Source: Prevotella sp. UBA5387 (GTDB lineage Bacteria > Bacteroidota > Bacteroidia > Bacteroidales > Bacteroidaceae). From it: 47,726 nucleotides of DNA. A program made the position numbers and the translations under genes. The DNA is taken from the NCBI GenBank assembly GCA_002407775.1, contig DHOP01000059.1:1-47726 (forward strand), written 5' to 3'. How positions within the stretch are numbered: the first letter of the stretch is position 1; each line of letters begins with the position of its first letter. This document shows, piece by piece, positions 24,563 to 35,500 of this stretch. The notes beneath the pieces were generated by a model, which worked only from the letters and a program-made list of their open reading frames with translations, was not told the origin of the DNA and did no database searches.

Positions 24563-24752
24563 ATCTCTGTTTCCTATGAAGATAGTATTTGTTTAGAAAA
24601 ATGATATTCGTAACAAAATTGATGACAACTGATAGAGTTCTCTTTAGAGTTTCTTTGTTTTTAAAATATACATAATGCAAGTTACGAATTACGATGATTA
24701 TCATCTCAATAGGTAAGCTTGCATCATGTTAGGAATAATATGCTAACAGATA

Positions 24753-26183
24753 TTATTTATCGTCAGCTATATCAAAGAATTTTTCCGAGTTTGATTGGAG
24801 CTTAATCTCAGGCAGTTTGTTTCTAAGTTCGACTTTTATAATCGTCACCTTCTCTGTGGGAGTGAAGCCATTCAGATTCAATGCTAGATTATTTTTCGAC
24901 TGCTTGAAACCAATCTTCTTACCATCTTTAAGCATAGAAACCTGCTTCACTTTGAAGCTACCGTCAAGGTTAAGTTGTCCGTTCTTTGGCCAGTCATACA
25001 CACAAAGGTAGAGCATGGAATTTTTCTTAGTATCTTTTCTGACGCACTCACCCCAAGTGGGGTACATCTCACTACGTTGCGTGCCGTATAGGACCTCGCC
25101 ATATTTTTTGAGCCAATCGCCCACACCAACAAGACAGTTGCAGGCTGGTTCGGGAACAATACCCATAGGATCTGGGCCAACATTAAGCAACAAATTTCCG
25201 CCTCTAGCTGCACACATGAGCAGTGTGCGAATGATGTCGTCGGTAGATTTCCAATTGTTTTCCCAACTCTTGAAACCCCAAGAAGAACCGATGTTCATAC
25301 AGGTTTCCCAATACACTCCCTTCACATCTTCAGGCTTTGGCACCTTGCCTTCTGGGGTCTTATAGTCACCGGGGAAGTTTGGTCTCTTCAGACGGTCGTT
25401 GGTGATAATCTGAGGATATTGCTTCATGAGGTCATGAATTTCTTGTGCTAGTTGGTCATTCATGTTGGTGGGAGTGTCGAACCATAGTACGGCGAGATCC
25501 TTATAACGTGTAAGCAATTCCTTCATCTGTGGAATAGAAACCTCGTGAATATAGTCCTCGAACGAACGCTCCAATTGTCGATAGTCCCAAGCACCATGAT
25601 GTTCCTTGGTGAAGTTGTCAATATAAGCAGAGTCAGGATTGGCCCAACCCTCTGTCATCAACTTGCGTGAAGTGGCGCCGCCAGCGTTATTCCAGTCTTG
25701 AGCATGTGAATAATAAAGACCGAACTTCATATCATATTTCTTGCATGCTTTTGCCACCTCATCGACTACGTCTCGATTGAATGGTGTCCAGTCAACGATA
25801 TTGAATCGACTAGCATTGCTTTTAAACATTGCAAAACCGTCATGATGCTTTGAAGTGAGCACAACATATTTCATCCCAGCATTCTTAGCCATCAATACAA
25901 GGTCTTCGGCGTTGAATTTGACGGGGTTGAAGCGACTTGCCATTGTGCGATATTCACTCACTGGAATCTTGCATCGGTTCATAATCCATTCTGCTCCACC
26001 ATGTTGCTGACGGTATCCATCGTAAACGCCACCATAAAGACAATACGGCCCCCAGTGTACGAATAGTCCGAACTTGGCCTCGTTCCACCAATCCATCTTG
26101 TTAGTGGTTTGCTTGATAGGTTTTGCTTGTGTGCTGAGTATCATCATCAGGCACACCATTAAGAAAGTAAGTCGCTTTTTCAT
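24753..26183 (-). CDS. GH29 alpha-L-fucosidase
   Basis: This exported 476-residue fucosidase has the signal MKKRLTFLMVCLMMILSTQAK. It has the GH29 motifs KFGLFVHWGPYCLYGG (about 37), TSKHHDGFAMFKSNASRFNI (about 110), LAVLWFDTPTNMND (Asp about 235, nucleophile candidate) and GNLLLNVGPDPMGIVPE. A short beta-sandwich ends the protein. It starts 5 bp after the PL8-type lyase gene stops, so both are made from one transcript. Both GH29 proteins have the same WFDTP nucleophile motif. Confidence 0.93.
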   Translation of the reverse strand: MKKRLTFLMVCLMMILSTQAKPIKQTTNKMDWWNEAKFGLFVHWGPYCLYGGVYDGYRQQHGGAEWIMNRCKIPVSEYRTMASRFNPVKFNAEDLVLMAKNAGMKYVVLTSKHHDGFAMFKSNASRFNIVDWTPFNRDVVDEVAKACKKYDMKFGLYYSHAQDWNNAGGATSRKLMTEGWANPDSAYIDNFTKEHHGAWDYRQLERSFEDYIHEVSIPQMKELLTRYKDLAVLWFDTPTNMNDQLAQEIHDLMKQYPQIITNDRLKRPNFPGDYKTPEGKVPKPEDVKGVYWETCMNIGSSWGFKSWENNWKSTDDIIRTLLMCAARGGNLLLNVGPDPMGIVPEPACNCLVGVGDWLKKYGEVLYGTQRSEMYPTWGECVRKDTKKNSMLYLCVYDWPKNGQLNLDGSFKVKQVSMLKDGKKIGFKQSKNNLALNLNGFTPTEKVTIIKVELRNKLPEIKLQSNSEKFFDIADDK

Positions 26184-26188
26184 ATTGG

Positions 26189-28213
26189 TTATTTTAAGTT
26201 ATTGAAGTCACAAAACTTCGCGATTTGATATTTATTTTTTGACTTTTCTAGTTGATAAAGACCTGGTGACTTGAAATTAATGTTGGCTCTGCCATACTTT
26301 ACAATCTGTTCCTTGTAGACGACAGCCCAAACCTGATGACCAAAAGCACTCCCACCAACCATCTGGATAGTTGGTTCATTCTTTATGATCGTTACCTGGT
26401 TTGTGTTGAAGACCTTCACCTTGGAAGCAGAGCAATTAGGAAGAACTATATAGGCGTAAGTCTTATTCCTAGGTTGAGTCCCATGAGAAAAGTAGATATT
26501 TACCAATGTGTCTTCAACCTCTTTGTATGGGTACATCTCCATGTTGGCAGACCAACTTCCCGTCTTCTTTTCTTTCTTCATGATGGCGGGTTCATTGCCT
26601 TGGATGATGTATCCCATATTGTCGTGCCATAAGCGTCCATCCAATACGCATGTCTGCCCAGTTTTTATTTCAGTCCATTTGCCATGGTTGAGGCTTAACA
26701 ATTTTCCTTTAGCTAATCGTTGATCAACACTACTGGTGACAACCAATGAACTATCCGATGAAATGCCACTACCTAAACATGCGACAAAATCAGGAGTAAA
26801 AAACCAAGATTTGCGAGCTTTAATGCCATCTTTGTCATAGTTCATAGCGCTAACTCCATAGAGACCCTCACTGATACCTTCTACTTGAGAAGACTTGTTT
26901 TGCGGACTCCTACCACTAAACTTAATGGCTTGTGAACTTTCATAAGCGGTTGTACCAGGCACTTTACGCCAGTCCCAAACAGGCATAGCATTCATATAAC
27001 AACTACTATTATCTACATAATAATAGGTGGCGCCATCACCTAGGTAATAACCTAACACATTGTCTTCATTGACATGCTCGGAGCCAATCGTGCGTGAGGA
27101 TGACATCTTTAGCGACATCATCCAGTCGTGAGTGCGATGAATGGTGTAATCCGAGTATGGAAAATGTTTATGCCCAATCAATGGATTTGAGTGCAATGGG
27201 AATCCGTTGATACCCAAGTCTTGTGCCGCCAAGGCCAAACAGTAACCTTTGTGGAGGTCACCATTGTGAAACAGTTGTCGGCCTAAAGAATTGATATCCA
27301 TGTATCGGTGCCATATTGTCCAACGGAATCCCTGATTGACTAAGTTCGACAAAATGCCTACTTGTTCGTCAGAGAGTTTCAACGATGTGTTTCTAAATAA
27401 TTTGTAGAATAGCACCATACTATTCAGATATGCTAGGCCATAGTTTCCAAACTGAAGTTGTGGACCATGGAGTTGATAGCTCCAGTCAGGCTTGATGCCT
27501 TCTTTATTATCGACAGAGATCTCTGACACTATGGTGTCCCTTGCAGCTTTGACTAATGCTTCGTCATTGAGTAACAATGCCTTGATGAGAACGTTCGATG
27601 CTAACCACACCTTATTTTGTCCCGTCATTCCAAACTTAGCATTATTCATAACTGCAAGCGCACCCTTTTTCTCATCCGGAGTAAGTTCGTTCTCGATGAT
27701 TAGAAAAGCTTGTCCCATCGTTTTTGGAACACCTATTTGGTTGTACCACCAGTTTTTACAAACAGGTTTGGTTGTGAACCAATAGTTCATCAAAGTATGC
27801 ACAGCGTTCAGAATCTTTGCAGAGTGTTGATACGGAGTAGTGGGAGAAGCATAGAGCTGACATAACTCCAGCAAACGTTCCCCATGTCGTTTGGGATCCC
27901 AGCCACTTCTTTTTGTATCTTGATAATTGATATCTGCAAATGACCCATCGGAATTAATGAGTTTGAGATAGTTTTCAATCTGTTCTATATCTAATGGGTA
28001 ACGGTTATTAAGTTCTTGTATCATCTGGTCGCTGACAATACTTTCCTTTTCAATGTTGACCAAATCAGACAAAAGCGTATCACTTTTAATGTCTTGCGGA
28101 ATCAATATTTCACGATAGTTGGATTTGATTGTAAGGATGTCTTGACCACTTGCAGAAATGCAAATGAACATAGCAAGATATAAGGAAAGCAGATATCTGA
28201 CAGAAGTTTTCAT
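26189..28213 (-). CDS. PL8-family polysaccharide lyase, secreted
   Basis: This 674-residue exported protein (signal MKTSVRYLLSLYLAMFICISASGQ) should cleave a uronic-acid polysaccharide by beta-elimination, as chondroitin, hyaluronan and xanthan lyases of PL8 do. The (alpha/alpha) toroid holds KNWWYNQIGVP (Asn about 153), DWSYQLHGPQLQFGNYGLAYL (His about 247, Tyr just after) and RYMDINSLGRQLF (Arg about 312), in family order. The beta domain has SSRTIGSEHVNEDNVLGYYLGDGATYYYV in segments. I chose the ATG at 28213, since the longer reading from 28237 puts nine extra residues before a perfect signal peptide. It is the first gene of an operon with GH29 and divergent from GH95. Confidence 0.88.
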   Translation of the reverse strand: MKTSVRYLLSLYLAMFICISASGQDILTIKSNYREILIPQDIKSDTLLSDLVNIEKESIVSDQMIQELNNRYPLDIEQIENYLKLINSDGSFADINYQDTKRSGWDPKRHGERLLELCQLYASPTTPYQHSAKILNAVHTLMNYWFTTKPVCKNWWYNQIGVPKTMGQAFLIIENELTPDEKKGALAVMNNAKFGMTGQNKVWLASNVLIKALLLNDEALVKAARDTIVSEISVDNKEGIKPDWSYQLHGPQLQFGNYGLAYLNSMVLFYKLFRNTSLKLSDEQVGILSNLVNQGFRWTIWHRYMDINSLGRQLFHNGDLHKGYCLALAAQDLGINGFPLHSNPLIGHKHFPYSDYTIHRTHDWMMSLKMSSSRTIGSEHVNEDNVLGYYLGDGATYYYVDNSSCYMNAMPVWDWRKVPGTTAYESSQAIKFSGRSPQNKSSQVEGISEGLYGVSAMNYDKDGIKARKSWFFTPDFVACLGSGISSDSSLVVTSSVDQRLAKGKLLSLNHGKWTEIKTGQTCVLDGRLWHDNMGYIIQGNEPAIMKKEKKTGSWSANMEMYPYKEVEDTLVNIYFSHGTQPRNKTYAYIVLPNCSASKVKVFNTNQVTIIKNEPTIQMVGGSAFGHQVWAVVYKEQIVKYGRANINFKSPGLYQLEKSKNKYQIAKFCDFNNLK

Positions 28214-28241
28214 TGTTAAGCAAAAATGAATTATCACAGTA

Positions 28242-28249
28242 CAAAAATA
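28242..28249 (-). promoter_or_regulatory. Putative -7 box of PL8-GH29 operon
   Basis: TATTTTTG on the minus strand, 28 bp before the ATG at 28213. The same octamer is at 28386-28393 for the divergent GH95 gene. Confidence 0.45.
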
Positions 28250-28385
28250 AATTTATTGTAGTTGACTTTTTATCAAAATCGTGCAGCATTTTATTAATAA
28301 AGTTGTTTGCCCCTTTTTTTATGACTTGTGGACAACTCAACAAATTTTTGACATAATATTAATTATGCTCCTTAATCGGTTCATT

Positions 28386-28393
28386 TATTTTTG
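28386..28393 (+). promoter_or_regulatory. Putative -7 box of GH95-beta-helix operon
   Basis: TATTTTTG, 26 bp before the GH95 ATG, matches TAnnTTTG. No -33 TTTG is near, which fits a promoter that needs an activator such as the HTCS. Confidence 0.45.
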
Positions 28394-28419
28394 TGGAAAT
28401 ATTAAAACGATAATTCTTA

Positions 28420-30984
28420 ATGCTACGAAGGAAACAATCTTATGGCTTGCTGCTCTTCCTGTCTATCAGTCTGAACTTAGGAGTACATGCTAAATCTTCC
28501 GAAGGTGAACATACGTTGTGGTACAATCAGCCTGCTGAGAAATGGGAAGAGGCGTTGCCACTTGGCAATGGACGTCTTGGAGCAATGGTGTTTGGAAATG
28601 CTAAGGAGGAACACTTTCAACTCAATGAAAGTTCTTTATGGTCAGGTGTGCCTTACGATGGTAACAATCAAGAAGCTCGAGTTGTGTTGGGTAGTGTGAG
28701 AGACGCGGTGAACAAGGGTGACTATGCGCTGGCTGGAAAACTTTGGAAAGAACATGCTCAAGGTCCTTATTCGGCACGATATCTTCCTCTCAGTGATCTC
28801 TATCTTACAATGGAGAATAAAGGAAAAGTAACCAATTATTATCGCGATTTGGACTTGTCGTCAGCAACCTCGACCGTTAGCTATAAAATTAATGGGAAGA
28901 AGTATGAACGCAAGACATTCATATCTTATCCAGCCCAATTGATGGTTGTACATCTGAATACGTCTGATGCCGCAAGACAATCTTTTCAGGTAGATTTGAG
29001 AAGCAAATTGAAGTATCAGATCTTAGATGACGGGCATGGCACTTTGATCTTACGTGGAAGGGCTCCAGCCTATGTGGCAGCCCGAGAATCAGACGGCTTA
29101 CAGGTAGTCTATGACGATCAACAAGGAATGAGTTTCGAAGTGAGAGTGTGTGTCTTGGAGCGCGATGCCAATGCTTCGGTTAAAGGAAATGTGCTAAAAG
29201 TATCAGGAGGTAAAAACATTACGCTATTGCTTTCAGCAGCAACGAGCTTTCAAAATCCTTTCACTTCGCCGAGCGTAAATTATGAAATCCCTATGCAAAA
29301 GAATGTTCAGGCCTTAGAGAATGGATCAAAACAAAGTTACGAGGCATTACTTGATGAACATTTGAAAGATTATCAGAGTCTCTATCATCGTGTTGATATT
29401 CAGTTGGGGAAGACGGCAGAATATCTGAAAAAGATGCCTACGGTAGAGAGACTCAAGACTTTTGCGGATAGCGGGAATGACGGTGGACTAGTCGAACTAT
29501 ATTTTCAGTTTGGTCGATATCTTATGATTGCATCTTCTCGAGAAGGTGGCTTATCTTCTAATTTGCAGGGATTATGGAATGATCACATTCAACCACCTTG
29601 GGGCTCCAACTATACTACTAACATCAACACCGAAATGAATTATTGGCCAGTTGAGGCTACTAATCTTGCTGAATGTTTTTCCCCTTTGTCTGACTTTGTT
29701 CACAATCTATCCATTAACGGGGCAAAGACGGCAATGGTGAATTACGGATTGAAGGATTGTTGGGTGGCACATCATAATTCCGATTTATGGTGCAAGACGT
29801 CTCCAACAGGCGGTTATGCTGCTGACCCGAAAGGCGACCCACGTTGGTCCTGTTGGCCAATGGCTGGCGTATGGCTCTGTCAACCTCTTTGGGAGCATTA
29901 TGCATTCACGGGAGACGATGATTATCTACGTGAAAGAGCTTTCCCTATCATGGAGGGTGCAGTAAACTTTGTGATGCAATGGTTGCAAAGCGATAGTTCT
30001 GCGTATTTATTGACTAATCCTGCTACTTCTCCAGAAAATTGTTTCTATTACAAAGATCAAAATGGGCAGAGAGTCTTAGGAAGCGTGTCCAAAGGAACAA
30101 CAATGGATATGGCTTTGATTCGTGACTTGCTTACAAACTATATTCAAGGCGCAAAGATATTAGGCAAGTCTGATAAGATTGCACGTGTTCAGGAAACCTT
30201 GAATAAACTATTTCCCTATCAGGTAGGCTCAAAAGGCCAATTACTTGAATGGTATAAGGAGTTTGAAGAGCAAGACCCTCAGCATAGGCATATATCTCAC
30301 CTTTTGGGATTGTTTCCTGGAAAGCAGATTCTTCCTCGTAGGGATAAGGTGCTTACAGATGCTGTCCGCCAATCAATGGCCATTCGTGGCGATGGTGGTA
30401 CAGGATGGTCTATGGCTTGGAAGATAAATATGTGGGATAGGTTGGAGGATGGAAATCATGCCTATACAATGCTTAGAAAGGCGCTTAACTATGTAAACGT
30501 TACTGACGTGGTGATGAAAGGTGGTGGTGTATACCCCAATCTGTTCGATGCACATCCACCCTTCCAAATTGATGGTAACTTTGGAGGAACTGCTGGTATA
30601 GCCGAGATGTTAGTCCAAAGCCATAGTGGTTATATCCATCTATTGCCTGCATTACCAGATGTTTGGAGCTCTGGACAGGTGAAAGGGCTAAAGACACGCG
30701 GTGGATTTTTAATTGACATGAAATGGAAGAACAAGAAAATTACCTCATTACAAATTACCTCAACTCTTGGAGGGACTTGTAGGATAGTGTCGAATAGTTC
30801 TTTTTCAAAACCCGTGGAGAGAAATAATAGTGAAAATCCCCTCATGTATATATGCCCATCACAACCTGTGAAAGTCAATGGAGCAATCGTTCGAGGAAGA
30901 AATTTTGATCTGTCCGGGCTCAATGAAACAGTAATTGTGACACGGAAAGGTCAAAAATATAACATAGAGATTAATATCAAATAA
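28420..30984 (+). CDS. GH95 alpha-L-fucosidase
   Basis: This exported enzyme (signal MLRRKQSYGLLLFLSISLNLGVHAK) belongs to a family that removes alpha-1,2-linked fucose (some members act on L-galactose). Its 854 residues are a little over the usual length. The N-terminal beta domain has WEEALPLGNGRLGAMVFG and LNESSLWSG. The (alpha/alpha)6 barrel holds TNINTEMNYWPVEATNL (about 397, catalytic Asn pair), TNPATSPENCFYY (Glu about 540) and HPPFQIDGNFGGTAGIAEML (Asp about 716), all conserved. It is divergent from the PL8 gene and followed 18 bp later by the beta-helix gene. Confidence 0.93.
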   Translation: MLRRKQSYGLLLFLSISLNLGVHAKSSEGEHTLWYNQPAEKWEEALPLGNGRLGAMVFGNAKEEHFQLNESSLWSGVPYDGNNQEARVVLGSVRDAVNKGDYALAGKLWKEHAQGPYSARYLPLSDLYLTMENKGKVTNYYRDLDLSSATSTVSYKINGKKYERKTFISYPAQLMVVHLNTSDAARQSFQVDLRSKLKYQILDDGHGTLILRGRAPAYVAARESDGLQVVYDDQQGMSFEVRVCVLERDANASVKGNVLKVSGGKNITLLLSAATSFQNPFTSPSVNYEIPMQKNVQALENGSKQSYEALLDEHLKDYQSLYHRVDIQLGKTAEYLKKMPTVERLKTFADSGNDGGLVELYFQFGRYLMIASSREGGLSSNLQGLWNDHIQPPWGSNYTTNINTEMNYWPVEATNLAECFSPLSDFVHNLSINGAKTAMVNYGLKDCWVAHHNSDLWCKTSPTGGYAADPKGDPRWSCWPMAGVWLCQPLWEHYAFTGDDDYLRERAFPIMEGAVNFVMQWLQSDSSAYLLTNPATSPENCFYYKDQNGQRVLGSVSKGTTMDMALIRDLLTNYIQGAKILGKSDKIARVQETLNKLFPYQVGSKGQLLEWYKEFEEQDPQHRHISHLLGLFPGKQILPRRDKVLTDAVRQSMAIRGDGGTGWSMAWKINMWDRLEDGNHAYTMLRKALNYVNVTDVVMKGGGVYPNLFDAHPPFQIDGNFGGTAGIAEMLVQSHSGYIHLLPALPDVWSSGQVKGLKTRGGFLIDMKWKNKKITSLQITSTLGGTCRIVSNSSFSKPVERNNSENPLMYICPSQPVKVNGAIVRGRNFDLSGLNETVIVTRKGQKYNIEINIK

Positions 30985-31002
30985 TCATAATTTCAAGAAA
31001 AG

Positions 31003-32562
31003 ATGAACAAATGGTCTATCATAATTCTAAGCTTTTATTTGGCTCTTTGCTTTCAGACAGCTGGTGCTACAAAAGGTAAGGCGGAAAGCAGTTGGGTATA
31101 TTATAAGGATAGTAGCCTGGTTTACCGTCCAACACCACGTGGCGACAGAATTGTAGATTTCTCGTATGCTGGATATATGGGAGGTGGAGTGGCATTACCG
31201 AATGTGAAAGTAGCGAAGACCGTGAAATACATTCAGGGAATCAGTGACTATACAGATATCATTCAGAATGCAATTGACGAGGTTTCTGCTATGTCAGTGA
31301 ACGAAGGTTTTCGGGGTGCCGTACTACTAGAACCAGGAGAATATAGATGTAGCAGAAGCTTGGTTATCGGTGCTGATGGGGTAGTGGTGAGAGGCAGCGG
31401 TGACCCAACTAACAAATTGTCTACGATAGTGATGTTTGGGGATCGGCATGCTGCTTTCACTTTAGATAAAAGCACCAAGCGGTCGAATCGCATATCATTC
31501 AAGAATGGTATAAAAGTTTTGGACCAATATGTTCCGTGCGGAAGTCTGTCGGTCCATGTGAGTGAGACAAACCAATTTAAGGCCGGCGACGAAGTAATGA
31601 TTTGTAAACCGGTCACAAAGCAATGGCTTGCTTTCATGAGAATGAATGACCTGTGGCGCAATGGAAAGCAACAGACTTGGATAGCCGAAGGTAGTTGGTT
31701 GACAACACGTCGTACTATCAAAGAGTCAATTCATGATCAATTGACCTTTACGGTACCATTAGTTGACTCCTATGATGCAGTCTACACTAATGACAGCACA
31801 ATGTTGGTACCAGCAACAGAAGAAGACTGGGTGAAACAATCTGGTTTGGAGAATTTGCGGATAGTTGCTCCCGCTCAATCGGTTAACCACACTGCTTCCA
31901 AATATTTTGGTGTGAGAATGCATGGCAAAGACTGCTGGCTCAGAGACTTGGATCTACTAGAAACCATGGAGAGTGTGCATACTACAGGCGAAAGAATCAC
32001 TATAAGGCGCGTATCCATAGTCAGGAAGGCGAAACATGAAGGTTCTTCTAAGCCTGCAGAGTTTGCTCCAGATGGTGGACAAATCCTTATGGATCAGTGC
32101 CAAGTGATAGGCGACAACATTTGGTCAGTTGGTATCGGAGCCAAGGTGTCGGGTCCAATTGTTTTGTTGAATTGTCGTTTCTATGGAGATGGTCGCTTTC
32201 AAGGACACCAAAGATGGAGCACCGCTTTCTTATTGGATAATTGCATATTTGACAAAGGTGGTATCGACTTCATGAATCGTGGGGAAATGGGGTCAGGTCA
32301 TGGATGGGGTACATCTTGGTCTGTAGCATGGAATTGCACATGCAAGGACTTTGTCAACCAGCAACCTCCAGGTTGTTATAACTGGGTAATAGGTTCTTTT
32401 GGCAAAAAAGAACTGAAGCGTAGGCCATTCTCAACTACTGGTCCCTTCGAAGAAGAGGGGATTTATGATTCTCATGGTCAAAACGTTACTCCGCGGAGCC
32501 TTTATTTGGCACAGCTGAAGGAACGTCTTGGACAACAGGCATTGACAAATATCGGCTACTGA
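31003..32562 (+). CDS. Secreted right-handed beta-helix protein, candidate lyase
   Basis: This 519-residue exported protein has the signal MNKWSIIILSFYLALCFQTAGATK. The start of the mature protein (RIVDFSYAGYMGGGVALPNV, then DYTDIIQNAIDEVSA and GAVLLEPGEYRCSRSLVI) is like the Pectate_lyase_3 type of beta-helix. The rest has the regular short strands and Asn/Gly turns of a helix (DGGQILMDQCQVIGDNIWSVGIGAKVSGPIVLLNC in segments). No named lyase family is recognisable, so cleavage of a polyuronate is inferred from fold and PUL context. It is second in the GH95 operon, and its last 7 bp overlap the end of the convergent HTCS gene. Confidence 0.8.
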   Translation: MNKWSIIILSFYLALCFQTAGATKGKAESSWVYYKDSSLVYRPTPRGDRIVDFSYAGYMGGGVALPNVKVAKTVKYIQGISDYTDIIQNAIDEVSAMSVNEGFRGAVLLEPGEYRCSRSLVIGADGVVVRGSGDPTNKLSTIVMFGDRHAAFTLDKSTKRSNRISFKNGIKVLDQYVPCGSLSVHVSETNQFKAGDEVMICKPVTKQWLAFMRMNDLWRNGKQQTWIAEGSWLTTRRTIKESIHDQLTFTVPLVDSYDAVYTNDSTMLVPATEEDWVKQSGLENLRIVAPAQSVNHTASKYFGVRMHGKDCWLRDLDLLETMESVHTTGERITIRRVSIVRKAKHEGSSKPAEFAPDGGQILMDQCQVIGDNIWSVGIGAKVSGPIVLLNCRFYGDGRFQGHQRWSTAFLLDNCIFDKGGIDFMNRGEMGSGHGWGTSWSVAWNCTCKDFVNQQPPGCYNWVIGSFGKKELKRRPFSTTGPFEEEGIYDSHGQNVTPRSLYLAQLKERLGQQALTNIGY

Positions 32563-35500
32563 TTTTGACTCGAATACTTCTCGGCGTATTCAGTAGGCGA
32601 ACAGTTATATACCGTCTTGAAACACTTGCTGAAGTAAGCTTGTGAGCTGAATCCAGTCAAGATGGCAATGTCAAAGATGGAGTGATCTGTTTCTCTTAAT
32701 AATTGGGTGGCAACCTCTAATCGTTTGTCTCGAATCAATTCGATTGGCGATAATTGTGTTACTGCTCGAAGTTTCTTATAAAGATTGGAACGGCTCACTC
32801 CGATTTCTTTGCAGATAAAGTCGATATTCAATTCAGAATTTGAAATATTCTTCTCGATGATTTCAAAGAACTTTTGGACGAACGCGTCCTGAGAACTACT
32901 AAGATCAAAACCTAATGCCTCTGCTGAGAATCGCTTGCCATAAACGTCTTTTAGCTTATCACGTGTTTCTAGAATGTTCTTTATGCGGTGAATTAGAATG
33001 TCAACGCTGAAAGGTTTAACGATATAATCATCTGCACCAGTCTCATAGCCTTCGATGATGTGTTCTACCATCGACTTGGCTGTAATGAGGACTACAGGGA
33101 TATGGCCAGTTTGCATGTCTTCCTTGATGTTTTTACATAATTCTATACCATTCATCTCTGGCATCATAATGTCACTAATAATGATGTCTGGTATTTCGCT
33201 GAAAGCCTTATCCAATCCTACTTTTCCGTCTTCTGCTTCAATGACATCGAAATAAGGGGTAAGACTCTCTTTGACATACTGCCTTAGATCCGTATTATCC
33301 TCGACAAGAAGCACCGTGTATCGCTTTTCAAGTTCTATAGTGAGACTCTTTGTTGTAGGAATGATGTCTTGTAGAACATCTTCTGACTCTTCGTAAATAT
33401 CCTTTGAATCATAGCATTCTTTTCCAATTGGGAAGACAATACTAAATGTTGCACCTCCTGCTTCGTTGTTCCTAGCCCAGATAATGCCATGATGCAGTTG
33501 AACAATCGTTTGTGTTAAACTCAACCCGATTCCTGATCCAATTCCTTTTGAGGCAGAATTATTGGAAGCCTGATAGAAAGGTTCAAAGATCTTTTTGATT
33601 TCCTTCTCCGGAATACCTTTACCATTATCTGTGATACGCATCATGTAAAGGCTATTGGAAACCGGTAGATGAGATTGTAATTCCACAGGAATGTCAGCTT
33701 CATGAATATCCGTCACTGAATCGAATAGGATAGCAATCTTACCCTGATAGGGTGTGTTTTTTAGAGCATTGGACAATAGATTGAATAAGATCTTCTCAAA
33801 CAATGATTTGTCAAACCATGCCATCAAATGAATATTCTCTTGGTTGTAAGTTAACTCTATCTCCTTATCGTTAGCAATGTTCTTGAATGCTCCATATATT
33901 TCATTGACAAACGAGAAAAGATCATAATGCCCTATTTTCACTTGCATTTTGCCCGATCCGCTCTTCTGTAAATCCATCAATTGATTGACCAAAAGTAATA
34001 GACGCTGAGAGTTGTTATGTATCAGTTCTAGCTTATTCTTTACATCTAGATCGAATATATGTCGATTCATCAGATTTTCTAAAGGCGAAAGTATAAGTTG
34101 AAGTGGCGTGCGCAACTCATGGGAGAAGCTTGTATACATGTTCATCTTGGCTTCATGAAAATCCTTTTGTTGTTGTTGCTCTTTCTGCTCATACATCAAC
34201 TCTTGCTCTAGTCGGCGTTTTTTATTGACAAAGTAGAGAATGAGAAAAGAAATCCCAACGATCACACAAATATAAAACAGATAGGCATACCATGTCGCCC
34301 AAATGGGTGGTCGAACTATGATCGTCATCCTTCTAATATCCTTGTTCCAAATGCCATCATTGTTAGACGCTTTCAGTTCGAAAGTATATTTGCCTGGATT
34401 AAGATTGGTATAATATGCCTCATGACGGTTCCCTACATAGTTCCAATCCTTGTCATGACCCACCAGTCGATACGCATATTGATTTTGTTGGGGATATGAA
34501 TAGTTTAGCGCACAATAACTGATAGTGATGTTATTTTGATTGTGTGCCAATTTCAAAGTCTCAACATCATCTAGTACCCTATCAATAATCTTGCCATCGA
34601 TAGAGGATACCCACTTGTTATCAATGGCCAAGCTATTTAACACAAGTGGAGGGCTATATGAATTCAATTGCAGCTTATTAGGATTAAAGGTGACGAAGCC
34701 ATTGCTGGCACTGAAGCAGATGTCGCCATTATTCAACATTACTCCACTATTAGGTGAGAACTCTTGTACCCCAACCACGTCAACTTGGTAGTTGTGAATC
34801 TTTCCTTTTTCAGGCTGATAGCTCGTAATGCAGTTGCCATTACTCATCCAGAGACGATTTTGCTTGTCTACAACAATGCTATAGATCTCGTTGCTTGCAA
34901 TGCCATTGTGTTCTGTAACAATCTTAGTGATGCCTGATTTATCATCATAGAGACATAATCCACCGCCAAAAGTACCAACCCATATTTGCCCTTTGAGGTC
35001 TCTTGTAATGGTAGTTACATAGTCAGAAGGCAGGTGCGAGTGTCCTTTCCCCTGTTTGTTGAAAGATTTGATCACATTCTTTTTAGTGTCAAATCTTATC
35101 AATCCATTGCTGCGCGAACCAAGTAAGAATACTCCATCACTAATGGCCAGCATGGAACGCATGCTGGGGAAAGAGTATAGGCCTTTCTGCCCGAGAATTT
35201 TAAATTTCGAGATAGGGCCTTGTCCTTTCCTCACATATATAAGCCCCTTGTTAGCTTTTGATGTTGCTAGCCAAATTCCTCCATCTTTTGAGCTATGAAT
35301 AGCATAGATAGAATTGGTCATATGAAGTGATGAGTACTCAGTAAATTCTTTCGTAGAAGGATTGAAGACATAGACTTCACCCTCGGATGTTCCGCACATC
35401 AGTTGGCTATTCCCAATGGAAGTAATCGATTTAATGATGTTACGTCCACTAACATGGGTAGAGCTATTGTATCGATAGCACTGATAGGTATTAGCCTTAT

